From Arbacia lixula (Eukaryota > Echinodermata > Echinoidea > Arbacioida > Arbaciidae), in assembly GCA_963669155.1 (NCBI GenBank), contig OZ022597.1, positions 14,217,965 through 14,281,964 of the forward strand: a DNA stretch of 64,000 nt, given 5' to 3'. This document shows positions 23,405 through 37,900 of the stretch, piece after piece. The notes under the pieces were generated by a model. The model saw nothing but the letters and a program-made list of their open reading frames with translations. It did no database searches and was not told the DNA's origin. Made by a program: the position numbers and the translations under genes. Position 1 is the first letter of the stretch. Every line of letters begins with the position of its first letter.

Positions 23405-24216
23405 AACCGCAATCGTAGTGAGAATAGACAAAAAGTTTGACCTTTGAGAGGGGTGTGTATTCTGTTCAAATACTTAAGTATAGAATTCAGATGATGCCTG
23501 ACGAATATATTTATCTTTGTGATGTGACGCATGTTTATTCTTAGATACGGTTTACAGCTAAGGTAATAAATTGTAGTTTTAAGGAGACGAGTAATGATGA
23601 ACAAAATGAAAAACGATTTGTCCTAGTATGTCCTAGTTTGACAAAAAGAAGCAAGTGACACTTGAAATATGTCCAAAATTAAGGGGGAAACCCCTTATAA
23701 CAGAAGAAACTTGGATAATGCAGGTATATTAGGTATTTCAATACGAACTCCTATCCATGTTTTACAGTCCAAAGGTGCCCAAAGTGTGTTGAAAATGTCT
23801 CCTTTATTTTTATTAGAATATATGAAATATGTGCAATTCTTTACTTGCTTCCTTTTGTCAAAGAAGAGCAGTATTGGATTTATTTATCGAGAAGGATGTT
23901 CCCATCTTTTAGAAGAGATCAGGGAATTTCAGTTGTAGACGGAACTGTCGTGGATATTATGACCTTAAAGGTACATTTCACCATGTCAATAAAACAGAAA
24001 AATATTTAAAATGGCTAAAAACGGTTAAATGGAATCCATTGGAACACAATAGAGTGCCGAAGAGGTTTCGTCATATCCAATGTTATGCAGGTTGCTGGTT
24101 CTAAACAACATCGCTCAGGTGAGAGTTCCACTGGTCCGACATTGTCTAGCGGGCTAGTGTCATGTACTTGTTGTCTATTAGGGTGGAATTGTTGTGAATA
24201 GGACTCAAAATGCTCC
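23405..24216. other. Intergenic, nothing recognised
   Basis: No gene or repeat that I can support. A plus-strand frame at 23669-23938 has no family resemblance. Confidence 0.4.
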
Positions 24217-24222
24217 CCCCCC

Positions 24223-24273
<51 letters not shown>
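24217..24273. repeat. Poly-C followed by (CA)n microsatellite
   Basis: A C run passes into about 23 CA units. Confidence 0.95.
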
Positions 24274-24277
<4 letters not shown>

Positions 24278-24604
24278 AAGGCTTTCTGGCCCGTATCCTC
24301 AAAAGAAAAGAGGTTTAATGCAAACAGTGTACTAAACGTGGACTAACTTTGTGGGACGCCAAATATAACAAAATGAAATATTCTTTGGGATTCAATATAA
24401 TTGATTTTGTCCTCGTTATTACTTTGGTTCATTGAATTTGTCCACATAATAACTACAGCGAATAATTGAAACCACCCACTGTTGAATCTGTGATGAAAAT
24501 CAATGAATTTGTGTCTGCATCAGATTTTACGCCCTTTAAAGTTGGTCTACGTTCAGCACGCGGTCTAATTTAAACCACGGTTATCATGGTTATATGGGCC
24601 TTTG

Positions 24605-24876
24605 TCTTCTTGTGTATATCTCGCCCACTCTCCCTCACCCTCTCGTCCTCTCCCTCTCCCTCACCCTTTCGTCCTCTCTCTCTCTCTCCCTCTCCCTCAC
24701 CCTTTCGTCCTCTCTCTCTCTCTCTCTCCCCCCCTGCCCCCCCTTTCTCCCTGCCCCCCCTCTCCCTCTCTTTCTCTCTCTCTCCCTCCCATCACCCTTT
24801 TTCTCTCCCTCTCTCTCTCTCCCTCTCCTCCCCTTCTCATCCTCTCTCTCATTCTTTCTCTTTCTTCCTTCCGTCC

Positions 24877-24925
<49 letters not shown>

Positions 24926-25015
24926 CCTCTCCATTTCTCCATCTCTCTCTCTCCCCTCCCCCTCTCTACTCTCTCTCTCATCCTCTGTCCATCTCCGCCT
25001 TTAATTTTTCTTCTC

Positions 25016-25060
<45 letters not shown>

Positions 25061-25070
25061 ATTTTATTTG
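24605..25070. repeat. Long (TC)n / CT-rich tract
   Basis: About 460 bp of CT-rich simple sequence with several uninterrupted TC runs. Frames on both strands here encode only Ser/Leu/Pro or Arg/Glu strings and are not genes. From 24274 to 24604 nothing is recognised. Confidence 0.95.
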
Positions 25071-25127
25071 TTACTTTGTAATTATTCTCTTGTATAACGC
25101 GGGCCCATACTCGACCGTGCAAATCAC

Positions 25128-25200
25128 CCCCCCCCCCCCCCACACACACACACACACAAACACCCGCACCATCCCTCTCCACCTCCTTTTCTCTCTCTTT
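25128..25200. repeat. Poly-C plus (CA)n tract
   Basis: A C run of about 14 passes into ACAC repeats. The following 25200-25650 holds nothing recognised. Confidence 0.85.
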
Positions 25201-25654
25201 CTTGTTTAAAGATCGAAATTTAGGATTTAATTTCCGCACAATATAAACACACTTTATCTGATGCAAGAATACAACAAAAACGACAATTTAACATAAGTTT
25301 CGTAATGTACAATACAATCGTAATAACGTAAATACAATACTATAATTTTGATGAATATCATGAATATGATCGATGTCATGTACAACGGTGATAATATTAG
25401 CAATAATTCATGATTACAATTCTGGACATATTGAAATAATAGATATGAATACGACACTTGATATAAAATGTTAAGTTCTACGCATTGTCTTTTTGTGTCT
25501 AGCCTGCCCGAACGTTCACCATATCCAATCGGGAGGGAAGACTTTACTTGTCTAAAAATGTCATTTGGGTTGTCCTGTCTTGCTAGTCCATTGTTCATCC
25601 ATTTACCCCCGTCTCCAACCCCACCCCACCCCATCTCCCCTCTCCACCATCTGC

Positions 25655-25849
25655 TTTGCTCTCTCCCTCTATCTTTCTCTCTCCCCCTTTCTCTCCAATC
25701 TTCCTTTCCCTCGAACTTCCGCTTTACTCGCTACTGTCTCCTTGTTCTTATTCAGCTACTTATCCCTCTCTCACTACTCCCCCCCCCTCTCTCTCTCTCT
25801 CCTATCCCCCTTTTCTCTCCCTCTTCCTTTCTCCCTTTCTCTCACCCTC

Positions 25850-25880
<31 letters not shown>

Positions 25881-26297
25881 TCCTCTCTCTCTCCCTCCCA
25901 CCCCCTTTTGCTCTCCCCCATCTCTCTCTCCCATCTCCCTTTCCCTCTAACATCCCTTTTTTGTCTTTGTTCTAATTCCCTCACTCTGCCTCTTCCCCCA
26001 CTCACACATACATTCCTCGTTCTCCACTCTATCTCTCCTCCTCTGTCCATCTCTGTCTTTGTTGTGTTTCTGATCTGAAAAATAATTTGCTACAATTTTA
26101 CTGTATTCTTGTCCCTCGCATGGCGGAAGATGATTTATAGTCTTTGTTCATAATAATTAGACGTCTTTTTCACCTTCAAACTTTGTTCTTATTTACTCAA
26201 TTTATTATCTCTTTCTAACTCTAACCCTCTATCTCTATCTCCGTGCCTCCCACTTTTTTTCTCTCTCTCCCTCCATCTCCATCTCCATCTCTCCCTC

Positions 26298-26337
<40 letters not shown>

Positions 26338-26400
26338 GCTCTCTCTCTTTCTTTCTCTCCCTCCATCCCACACACACTCTCTCTCTCACTCTGTTTCCTC
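25655..26400. repeat. CT-rich simple-sequence region
   Basis: Alternating CT-rich runs at 25655-26065 and 26240-26400 lie immediately 3' of the Ras-like gene. Translated frames are low complexity. Confidence 0.9.
26201..26206 (-). terminator. Possible polyadenylation signal of the Ras-like gene
   Basis: AATAAA on the minus strand, 245 bp after the stop codon of the Ras-like gene. It is a canonical hexamer at a plausible distance, but in an AT- and CT-rich region where chance matches occur. Confidence 0.3.
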
Positions 26401-26450
26401 CATCTACTAGTATCTATATATCTTTGGTTCTCTGATCGACGTGCTGTGTG

Positions 26451-26945
26451 CTACAACGTCATGGTCTTCTTGTCTCTCGCGTGACCATGGTGGCCAAACA
26501 TCCGGCCGAGAAGTGAAGACTTTGTCCCAAACTTATACATCTTGGCTTCCCTGTAGATCTCGTGAAACAGGTCAACCACTTGTTGGTGAGAGTCGGCTGC
26601 CGAGATCTCCACGTACGAGCAGCCCAAGTCCTTGGCGAATTTCTCCCCTTTCAAAATAAAAAGAAGAAAGAGAAGAATAACAAAAAGACAACAATTAATG
26701 CCAGTGACCTCATTTGGGGGCCAAGGGGTGGGGTCGGAGTGGAAATATTAGAACTGAAGATGCTGTTCGGATTTCCTTCTTTCTTTAAAAAAGAGAGCAA
26801 AATAAATTTGTATGTGGTTAATAGAGAAATGTGAGATCGGGAAAGAGGGAGAGAGGGAGAGAGAGAAAGAGAGAGAAAGAGAAAGAAAGAGAGAGAGAGA
26901 TAGAGAGAGAGAGGGGGGAGAGGAGGGAGAGAGAAAGGAGAGAGA

Positions 26946-26993
<48 letters not shown>

Positions 26994-29900
26994 CATGGTA
27001 ACATAGCTTCACATCCAATCAATAAAAGGGTTTTCATAGATGCTGCGATTGGGGAGGGGGAGGGGAGGGGGGGGGGGGGTAGAGAAGAAGAGCAGCGTAG
27101 ATTCTTGTGTGATTTTCTCCACTTTCTAAAAAGTAAAAAGCAAAATTACACTAATGAATGGCAGTTACTGGTGTTTGTCAAAGGACCGTTCGGTGTATCA
27201 CACTTAATATATCTTCTGGATCAGTGGACTTTAATTCCTTCTCACACCTGTAAATCCACTGACAACTGCCATCACAATGTCATTGATACTGCATGATGTT
27301 CCTGACATATCAGATACGATGTGGGTTGACATGTGCGATTCACAAGGAGCACTGAAACACACATATTGCGTAGTCCAAATCTTACCCTAAAACTAAATCT
27401 CATTACATTATGTTAAGTTTTATTCCAAGAATAAATGAAATGTCACACAACCGTCTGCTAACAAATTTGACATCCTTCGACTTTATGATGTAGGAGTTTC
27501 AGCTTGATCTGAGTTTTAAGTGTTTTTTGATGATTTGTTTTTGAAGTGTCAAAAGTGTTTTTTTAACACCTAGTATTTGATTGCTGGTTGCACCTACCTT
27601 CCTTAGTGCTGACTTTTCGGGCGTGCATGAGGTCTGCCTTGTTCCCGAGCACCATGACAGCTAACGGCACGCTCTTTGTGTGACGTAGCTCCTCCAACCC
27701 AACCCTGAGTCGCTGTAGCGCCCTCATGCTGTGAGTATCAGTTATGGAGTAGACGAGGAGGAATGCGTCGGCCCACTGCACTACGTCATCGGAGAGGAGA
27801 TTCTGATGTGGTATTCCCAAAAACGAACTTCAGTTTTGATTTAAATTCTGGCTTAAGTCTCCTATGATCCTAAACTGAGATTGACCGATTGATGCAGTTT
27901 TTGACTTCAGTCAGTTTTCAGATTACCAACTGATTTAGCTAAGAGAGTTGTGGGGCTCGTTGCATAAACCTCCCAATAATGGTAACTATTACGGTAACAT
28001 AGCTTGACAGCTAATCAAATACAGGGCTTCATATACGTTGCAATTGGTAGCAAATATGCCATCAATGGTAAGTTTTAGGCAACAGGGCATTGGACTTACG
28101 TTTTCCTTAGATAACCACCGCGGGGATAACAGACAAAAGAACGTTAATTAAAACCATAATCATAATTGCCTTTATTGGCATAATGGCCTAAATTTACAAA
28201 GCAGGGTTCGATTTTACCCAGAAATTAAAACTGTTATGATGTAAATAGTTCTAATTTTAATTCAAATTCATTAATTTCAATGCACTTCAAAATTCAATTT
28301 AATTGTGCGTTAATACCTCTGGTCCCATGTCAAGTATCTCCATGGAAACAAGATCGTTGTCGATTTTCGCTTGGTGATGGTACCTACATTCTGCACCAGA
28401 AATAAAAAAAACAACATTATACACGCAATATAAAAAGGAGCTATAAACACAGTATTTCATTACGAGGACAACATTTCACAGAATCCCTAGTAGGCCTCCA
28501 TAATGAGTAATTACACGAGAATACATTGATTCTTACGCTAGTTTGTTCTATTAAACGTTTGTGTGCCAGATGAATAGCTGCCCTATGTGACCTGCCTGTT
28601 TTACTTGTAAAAAGGGTTTACAGAATGTTACTCAAATGGTTGTGACCTGCCTGTTTTACTTGTAAAAAGGGGTTTACAGAAAGTTACTCAAATGGTTGTG
28701 CCCGGCCTGTTTTACTTGCAAAAAAGGGTTTACAGAATGTTACTCAAATGCTTGTAACCTCCCTGTTTTACTTGTAAAAAGGGTTTACAGAATGTTACTC
28801 AAATGGTTGTGACCTGCCTGTTTTACTTGTAAAAAAGGGGGTTTACAGAATGTTACTCAAATGGTTCTTTAATCTTTTCCCAGGACTTAGTTTCTTTCAA
28901 CAAAAGAAATCAAATCAAATCAATGAGAAAAACGTGAAGCCTGACTTTGACAGTCACGTGACTTGACTCTGATGGCATAGTCGTGGGTATGTTGCTGTAT
29001 CCTGGGCATTCCCTGCATCATGAAGGTTCAAGTCTCATTATGGCGCTTGTTTTCTTTAACTGCATACATTATCCACTTTGCTGCTCTTCACCCAGAAGTG
29101 AAACTTGGTACTTGGTGGGAAGTGAATGAGTATGTGAACGATCTTGACCAAAGGCCGTTAGCGTGAAGCGAGCAAGACCTCCCCCCCCCCCCCCCCCGGG
29201 AGTGGAGATGGTGCACATGTTTGTGTGCATGATAATGATCTTTTACCATAAGGGGGCTCATACACCTTCAGAGAATAAATAGGTATGAAAGGGAGAAAGG
29301 CTCGTATTCGCAACTGTGGTTTAACTTAGGCCGCGTACTAAACGTTGACTAACTTTATGAGGCGCACCATATATCATCCGCTGCTGTCATGGAATCTTCA
29401 TTTCCTTTACAGAATCACAACAACATTTCTGTGAGGACAAACTCAATATACCATAGTGATTGCGAGGAGAAAATCTACGATATTGAATCAAATATAATAT
29501 TTCATTTGTTTTATTCGGCGCACCATAAAATTAGTCTAGGTTTGGTATACTGCTTGGTACCTCTGTTCGGAATACTAGTCATAGGGATTACGGAGGTATG
29601 AAACTGGGAAGAGAATGAAGAGGTATAACAGAGAGAAAAGGCGATTTAACCCCAATGACTCACCCGTCTCTTGCCCGTACTCGCCGATAAACCGCTTTGT
29701 AAGGTACCGTACCGTGATCGCTGATGAGGAGGAAAATCGACGAGAAACCAAGGCAAGGGTGACGAAAAGAAAATGAAGAAGAAAACAGCCACATGAAAGA
29801 AACATATTTGTGAAAATCGGTCAAACGAAACGAAAGTTATTAGATTAGTTGACGTCACGTGTGAGATGCTCTCCCATATGTTGTGTACATTTTTTTCTGT

Positions 29901-32900
29901 TGAAAATGTAAATTTTCTCTAAAGGATATCAACCATTTTAACTGTGTGTTTGATATACCATAAGACACATGTTTCTACACACACACACACACACACCACT
30001 CCCCCCTCCCCCCTCCCCCCATACTGTCTACGCCACGTACAGAGTGATTAAACCCCAGTATCGACGTGTTTACCTGAAGTAATTTGAAAGACATTTCCCC
30101 GCTCACGTTCCCACTCGTTCAATCTCGTTTCATTACGATTCGACTCGGGTTGTCTGCCAATTCTCGCACGAACGACACATAAACATTCCAGGTGTCTATG
30201 GTACTTCTACAATGATGCCAATGAGTCACATGGAGATCATAACCCCCCCCCCCCCCCCCTCCCCTCCCAGATAATACAGTCATAGCATCACGGTAGTTTT
30301 CAGGAAAAGTGAAAAGTTATCCTTGTTTACGTTTGAAACGCCGCGACCGAAGTCCACTTTCATAATGTATTACAGTGCCAGCGGCGCGGGGGACGCGTTG
30401 CACGCACTGATAGCGTTACGGCGGACAATCGCTGACCTCTGTTTTCGCAGAGCGGAGAGCCCGGGTGTAAGTTGCACTCGGTCTGAGGGCAACAGAACCG
30501 CGAAATCAGAAGATCAATATGATTTCGCTTAAAATCAGTTTCTAGCTCTAATATCGTGAGAGAAATTCTTAGGGCCTACATATTCCATCTTAAAGTTAAG
30601 TTGGTTTTAATCAAAGCAGAAAGATAAAAGAAAAAGGAAATTTGAAAAATCCAGGTGGATATAACGCAATCGCGAATGCACAAGAGCATCTTCCATGAAT
30701 ATTGAGAGGCGGAACCAACGCTCCTTCAAAGGGATGTTGATTCCTAACCATGTGTACAGTTCAGCCTTCGCTGATGAACTAGTAGTTTTGTCACGAAGTT
30801 AGCAATTATAATGACCTATCATAAAATCCAGGTGGACACGACGCAATCGCGTATGAATCGTATTGTTAAGAGCAGCTGTCAGCATGAATATTGAGTGGCG
30901 GAACGAAAGCTCGTTCAAGGCGATGGATGTCCATCCATTGGTGAATCTAGCGGACGAACAATCAAAAGAATCTGGAAAAATCACTGAACCATAACTATTA
31001 TCTAGCTCCGCACGACCGGTGAGAGGATTAGGTAATTTTCCCAATATCTAAATTCTTATAAAGTTTGCTATTATATATTGTATCTCACTGGTTAGCTCAG
31101 TAGGTTGAGCGTCGGGCTGTTAACGCGAAGGTCGTGGGTTCGAGTCTGGCACTAGACCCTTTAAATCCTTTTGCTTTTCTTCCGTTGATTTGGAATTGTA
31201 GTTTATACGCTTAAATTCCCTAGCATCAGCACAGACGGTATTATGGTCGAGAGGTCTAATGCGCCGGGAGTGCTTTCACACTCGTGCCTCGTACGGGTTC
31301 GAATCTCGTCTAACTGCAATAAAGGTTCAAGGATTTTTGCCGGTATGGCCCGGTATGATTGGGATCAGCCTTGTTTCCTCCCCTAAAGAGTTAGCTAGGC
31401 CCTTCGGGTTTAGAGTTCCAGGAATGCACGGGGAGACAAGTTTTGGGCCGATCGCTATATCAGAAGGGCACTAATGGTAGTCGGTAAAAGGTCATTGAGT
31501 TGGCCCCAAGTCACGACACCTGAACGCCTGGCAACAATTGCGTATTTTTTTTCTTAACTTGTTGTTTCTTTCAAATTCTAATCACAATAAGCAACCATCT
31601 CGTGATCTTTTCTCTTTTTTTTTTTTAATTTTAATCTCTTATAGCAATTAGCTTAGTTGATGTGAATTAGATAACAGAAAATCATTAATCAGACACCCAA
31701 CCCCTAAAATCAAATCTAAAATGTACTTTCAAAATGTCTAGGCCTTTGACCAGGAAGGTAAAACGCGCAGTCACCCTTATTGTTTGCTGATTGTTTAAGA
31801 AAACAAAAATCTTTTTTTTTTTTGGAAGGTAACTACTGTAATTAATTCTCAAATGAAAACTGCTAAAAAAGCAACGCCACTTAAAATCCGGTTCTCGGCT
31901 TTCTTCTATTAAAAAGATTGTGAAATGGTAACTAACTTTTCAACACTTACCATGATTTCGCTAAAGTTGTGTGTCCGTCTGTATACTTGAAATCCCTTTT
32001 CCCGCGACTTTCCACTCAACGGAGATATGATTTTGTCCAACCGAATGTCAACTTTTTTAACACCAAGTATTACGTGTGAGAAGAGGCACACGTGGCATAC
32101 AAAAGGTTAAGGGTTAAATGGGGGTGAAGGTGCAAGTCGTGTTTATGAGGTATGTACGTGTTTTCTTTCATGTTTATGTTGGCACGTTCATGCTTCGCCA
32201 CTGCCTTGGTATGTGCGGTATTCTCACACACTCTCTCGCTTCTGTCACGTGGGATCGTAGCCTGGCTTCCAGGCTGTGGGACTTTTCTGATCCCAACAGA
32301 AAAATTAAGTCTGCTACTCCAAGACTAGTCATTACATCATTTTCCTTTTTTACCACTCAAGGGGACCTGGAGAAGGAATATAGTATGAGTATTCTACTGC
32401 GGTCAGACCCCTTTATTGAATAGTTTGAAATAAAAATGCGCTACAGGCTAAAAGCTAGGCTAAGAGGATGGCAAAACAATAACAGCATGATGTATTCCTG
32501 GCTTGTAGTACACAAAAGGGTTGAGCGAAACTACTAAGAAAACATATTTTTTTTTCACTCATGAGTCATGACTCATGAGCCACACAGTGTGATGACTAGC
32601 GACAGTGCTCGGATATCAGAAGAAAACATTATTGTTATTTAACTGCAGTTGATTTTGGCTTAAGAGAAGATATCAATGATGAATACTTGGGAAATGGAAA
32701 CAAGATCATGACCACAAAACGTGATATGATGGAATGATACATTAAGATGATAAAAAACATACGTGATGCAATGCGGAGCGTGTTTTTTTTTTTTGTTACG
32801 TTATTAACATCAATATCAGAGGCAGGGTAGCCAATATGCAACAGTCATGAAACTCAGCAGGAATCGGCAGTATACCTTTACAATAACTTGTATAAAATCT

Positions 32901-34366
32901 CAGTAACAGCCTCATAGACCTTTTCAGAAAAAATGACAAAATTATCCTTTTTTACGTTTCAAACAACATAGCGAAACATAGTTTGTATTCATAATCGTAC
33001 CTCCCTTGTCAGTGCACGATGCGACAGGACGCGGGCATTGTGCACTGTGGTGCACAATTGGCATTAACATGGTAGGCCAATGGGGTTTACGAGGCTTGGT
33101 AATGTAATGGTTAAAGGGAATATATTGTACTGGGAAGTCAAAAAGTCTTCAAAAGGGTGATCGTGAGCAATCAAATTGTTCGGACCGAACATTCTGAAGA
33201 TTTCTGATTTAATCACTAATTACTCCAAATGTGGATCATTTGAGGGCAAACAACTTGCAGCATGTTTTTAAAATGGATGATACATGAATTTAAGACCACT
33301 GGCAAGAAGATTGCTCACTATCACCATTTGAAGGCCTTTTTGTCTCTTTCCAGTACAGTATATGCACTTTAACTCTCTCATTACCATTGACATGGAGATA
33401 TGTAGTATGCCAATGGGGTGTTGAAGGCTTGGAAATACAAGGGTTAATTAAAGCATTGTAAACATATTACATCCCTCTGCATACATGGTATAGCATGTCG
33501 GGAGAGAGGAAAATAAGAGATGGCTCGGGTAACCATCATCATGATCATGCCTATATTTACGTGTCACATGTGTCTTTTCACAAGAAAAACACACGTCCAT
33601 CCCATAAAACAGCAGCTTATCTTACACGCAACGGCTTTAAAGGGATAGTTCACCCTGAAATTGATTTCAATAAAAAGCAGAAATGATTAAAGACACACAT
33701 AGATGAAGGTTTGACGAAAATCCATCAAAGTTTCAATTTTAGGACGTCATGTGCGAGGTGCACTCTCTCTCTCTCTCTCTCTCTTTATCTAATGTTGTGA
33801 TTCCACAAGTTGCTGTATTTCTGTAGGAATGGATTAATTTCTCGTATGTGTAAAAACTTGGTTCTGATGATGTATTAATCGCACAGGTAAAAGGATGCAT
33901 ATCCTTTAGAGAAAATTGATATTTTCTACAAAAAATGTACACAACGCACCTCGCACTTGACGCACAGGGTGAACTATCCCTTTAAGCACTGCTTTCCCCG
34001 AGCAGCTTTTCCCATTCGCGGAAAAAACGGAATTTCGACGGACGTTCGGGTTGAGATCATATTGCGCGAAATGAATTCTCGTCAGGAGAAATTACGTCTT
34101 TCAAGACGAAACCATTAATACACTCCGTGGAATCCCACGTCACACACATGTCCCTGCTAGTAATGTGTGTAAGCGTCAGGCTAGGATGAAGCAGCGAGGA
34201 TTGACTGGTTGGCCCCACCGTAAGCACTGGATATGCTGGTTCTCGGTTCTTGTACATTACGCTCTACCATCACTTCCCAACTTTTTTTTAATGATTGTTA
34301 CCTCCCTATAATCCCACCCTTTCCCTTCCGCCCCACCCTCCCCGTCTCCCTCCCTCCCTTCCTCTG

Positions 34367-34420
<54 letters not shown>

Positions 34421-34543
34421 CGCTCTTTATGTTTATTATCTATTTTTATCTGTCCCTCCCCCCTCTCTCTCTATCTCTCTCTCTCTTTTGCACCCCCTTC
34501 TATCCGTATCACTATCTCCTCCTCCCCTACCTTTTTCTCCATC

Positions 34544-34594
<51 letters not shown>

Positions 34595-34754
34595 CTCGTT
34601 CTCTCTCACTCTCTCCCTCTCCGTCCCTTCTCCATCCCTAACATGTCGTTACCCCCCCCCCTCTCTCATCCCCCATCCCATCCATGTCCGCCTCCTCCTC
34701 TCTCCAATCGCGCCCCCTCCCTCATCACCCACATACACACACAAAACACAACAC

Positions 34755-34796
<42 letters not shown>

Positions 34797-34860
34797 TTGT
34801 TCTCTCTCATCTCTTTGTCCTCTCTCTCCCCCCCATCGCGCGGCGCTCTCTCTCTTTCTT

Positions 34861-34933
<73 letters not shown>

Positions 34934-37900
34934 CCTCAAAACACTCTCTCAGCTTCTCAGTGTACTCTTCGGAAAATACCCACCTCTTTCAATCGATCAA
35001 TATACCAAAAACACGTGCTTCTCATTCACATTTTTGCGTCGCATTAAGACCATAATCTTGTATGAACCATACTCAAACATCAGAAAGTTACACTTGTATG
35101 TGGGACATAGTTCGTCTTATATCTAACCTAATATTGTTTCATTGGACGTATAGTGAATATCTGATGACAGTCAATGGCAGTGCTGTGAGGGAGAATGTGC
35201 TTTCCTACTATAGACCTGTGAGGGATACAAAAGGAATAATTTTCGTCAACATTCTCACTTCTGACTTTGCCCTTTATTTGGGAGTACTTCGTATTCCACG
35301 ATTGTGTAATCGTAGCAAATGTCATACGATGTGAAAAGGGATAATCAAACTTTGTAATGACACCACAGTCACATATGATGATGAAGTAACAACCGATATA
35401 TTAACCCTCAAACTTGACTTGCATTTTTTTTAGGGGTATTTATTATGATACATCCCTTTAACCCGGTCCAGCTGGTCTCTCCACGCATCGCGGGGCGGCT
35501 ACTCCCCCGGGAAATAACGGCCTCCACCCGATGCCACCAGCTACGACGGCACTCACAAAGGGTTTCTTGAAACGATATTTTGCACCACATTCTAATCTAC
35601 ATTAAAGGGTCCCTGCAATCAAAATGCATGTTGACTTATGTTGATTCAACTTAATATGCATATCACAAAATCAGTAACGGCTTAATGGAAATATGTGTCC
35701 TTTGTTTTAAAATAATTTTTCTATATTTTTTCTCAGCACTGATAAGCCCCGACTCCAAAAATATCCTCCAACTCAAGATTCTTGTTGTGACATCATCACA
35801 GGTATAAATTAGCAAGATAATAGACATAATTTATGCACAAACTAAACATTGCAATGACTACCTGCAAGTGTTTATAATGTCATCGCATGTTTATACAATT
35901 TTTTTCCCCTTGGCATAGCTAGCACATTTCTGACATAAGGAAACGATTATTCCCACATGAAAGGTTGTTAGGTTGTATTGTGTGAAGACATGTGCTGCTC
36001 TTGTTGGCAGGTGGGGGTAGTCATTGCAGTGTGTAATTTGTGCATAATTCTGTATATTATCCTGCTAATTTTTAACTTTGATGACGTCACAACAAGAATC
36101 TTGAGTTGGAGGAAATTTTTGGAGGCGGGGCTTATCAGTGCTGAGAAAAATATAGAAAAAATTATTTTAAAACATAGGACACATAATTCCATTGAACAGT
36201 TAGTGATTTTGTTAAATACATGTTAAGTTGCATCAACAGACGTTAACATACATTTTGATTACAGGGGACCTTTAAGCGCTCTTCTGTCTTTCAACCCTAC
36301 ACCCTAGCCCTCGCCGGTGACACAATTCAGTTTCACACATCAATAAAATTCTCCGCTCCGCATAAAGGGGAAAGTCATCCCATAATTCAGCGACATCCGG
36401 ATCTTTGTATGCAGTCAAATCTGCTTCACGTCTCATGATTTCATGTAATTCAGTGTAATTTAGTATTCAAGAAATATAGTCCAAAATATACCGTGGGTTC
36501 ATTGTCAATAATGTAGCATTTTATGTATGTTTATGTTCATGTGATATCACGGTCCGTTTGAGTATATTTATGCTATATCATTCTTTGTTTATGTATTTAA
36601 TCGTGTAACAGTGGAAGAGAAATTTCCTTTTAAGGATAAATAAAATATATACCATGTATACTATAAATTGTAATATAGACTGGCAGCGGATATGACTGAA
36701 AACTAATTTTGAATCTGACTGTGCAGTGCTATCTCGGACAACTTTCCACTTTATGCGGTATGGTTACGTCAATGTCCCCGTCTACTGATATCTTTCAGCC
36801 TGCTTTATAAGAAAGCAATCTTTTGACAAGTATGAGAACACTTCCCGTGCATAAATTAGAGCCACGTCGTCCAATAAATGGGCAAGCTTTGTGGCGCTAG
36901 TAATTTAGTTTATGGAGCAAGATAGCACGTATACACTTGCCATGCACAAAGTTAGGGTTTTGTCGTCCACACATCAGGCAAGCTTTGTGGTGCTAGTAAT
37001 TTAGTTCATGCAGCAAGAAAATATAATTGCAATTTAAGTATATTATTAATTTAGTCTGATATTTTATTTTACGAAAATTGCATAAGGTTACTCCAACTAG
37101 CACCAGTTAGTATTGGTTTTATTCCCAGTCATCCTGCATCGTCAAAAACAGGTAAATTCTAATAGGCAGTAAACAGTAATGTTTCCAATAATTTGAGTAG
37201 ACTAACATGAACGGAAATAAAGTATGGATTGAAAGCGATATTTCGTCGGGGCTTATTAAGAATCAGTATGCTCGGGCAGGCTCAGTTTGAATCCATTCAT
37301 AATGCGGTGAACCTGTGTCCAAACTGGTGCACTGGATACCAATGCATGGAGAAGGAGACCCCAGGACAAATGTAGAAGAATGTGCTAACGTATCTAGACG
37401 TAGTAAAAAAATAGTTCGCCCTGACATTAAGTTGGTTTAAATAAAAGCAGACACATGAAAGAAACATATCAGTGAAGGTTTGATGGAAATCCACCGAAGG
37501 ATAAAAAAAGTGATGGATCTATTAAAGTTTTGATTTTGTGACGTCACGTGCGAGGTGCTCTCCCATATGTTGTGTTCAATTTAATTTTAAAATGTGCGTT
37601 TTCTCAAAAGATATGTATCCTTTTATATGTGAATTTGATCAATCATTAGATATGCGTTTTTACGCACATACCTGTTTGAAAAAAAAAATCGTTCCGTGGT
37701 CAAAAACAGAAAAAGAGCAATTTATGGAATTATGCTGTACACAACATATGGGAGAGCATCTTGCAGTGACGTCACAAAGATCAAAGCTTCTTATCCTTTG
37801 ACAGATTTTCGTCAAACCCTCACTAGTATGTTTCTTTCATGTTTCTGTTCTCATTAAAACCAGCTTATCTTACTATGAACTATCCCTTCAATCGGTTTTC

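Noticed and set aside
24594-26400. Several long Ser/Leu/Pro-rich and Arg/Glu-rich frames on both strands
   Set aside because: They are translations of (TC)n and related simple sequence.
31085-31160. Functional tRNA-Asn
   Set aside because: A and B boxes are good but the acceptor stem does not pair and other stems have mismatches.
34233-35126. A 297-codon open frame
   Set aside because: It is CT-microsatellite sequence read in three open frames; there is no domain.
35968-36226. Frames on both strands recurring at 56862-57134
   Set aside because: They are interior sequence of the family A foldback element.
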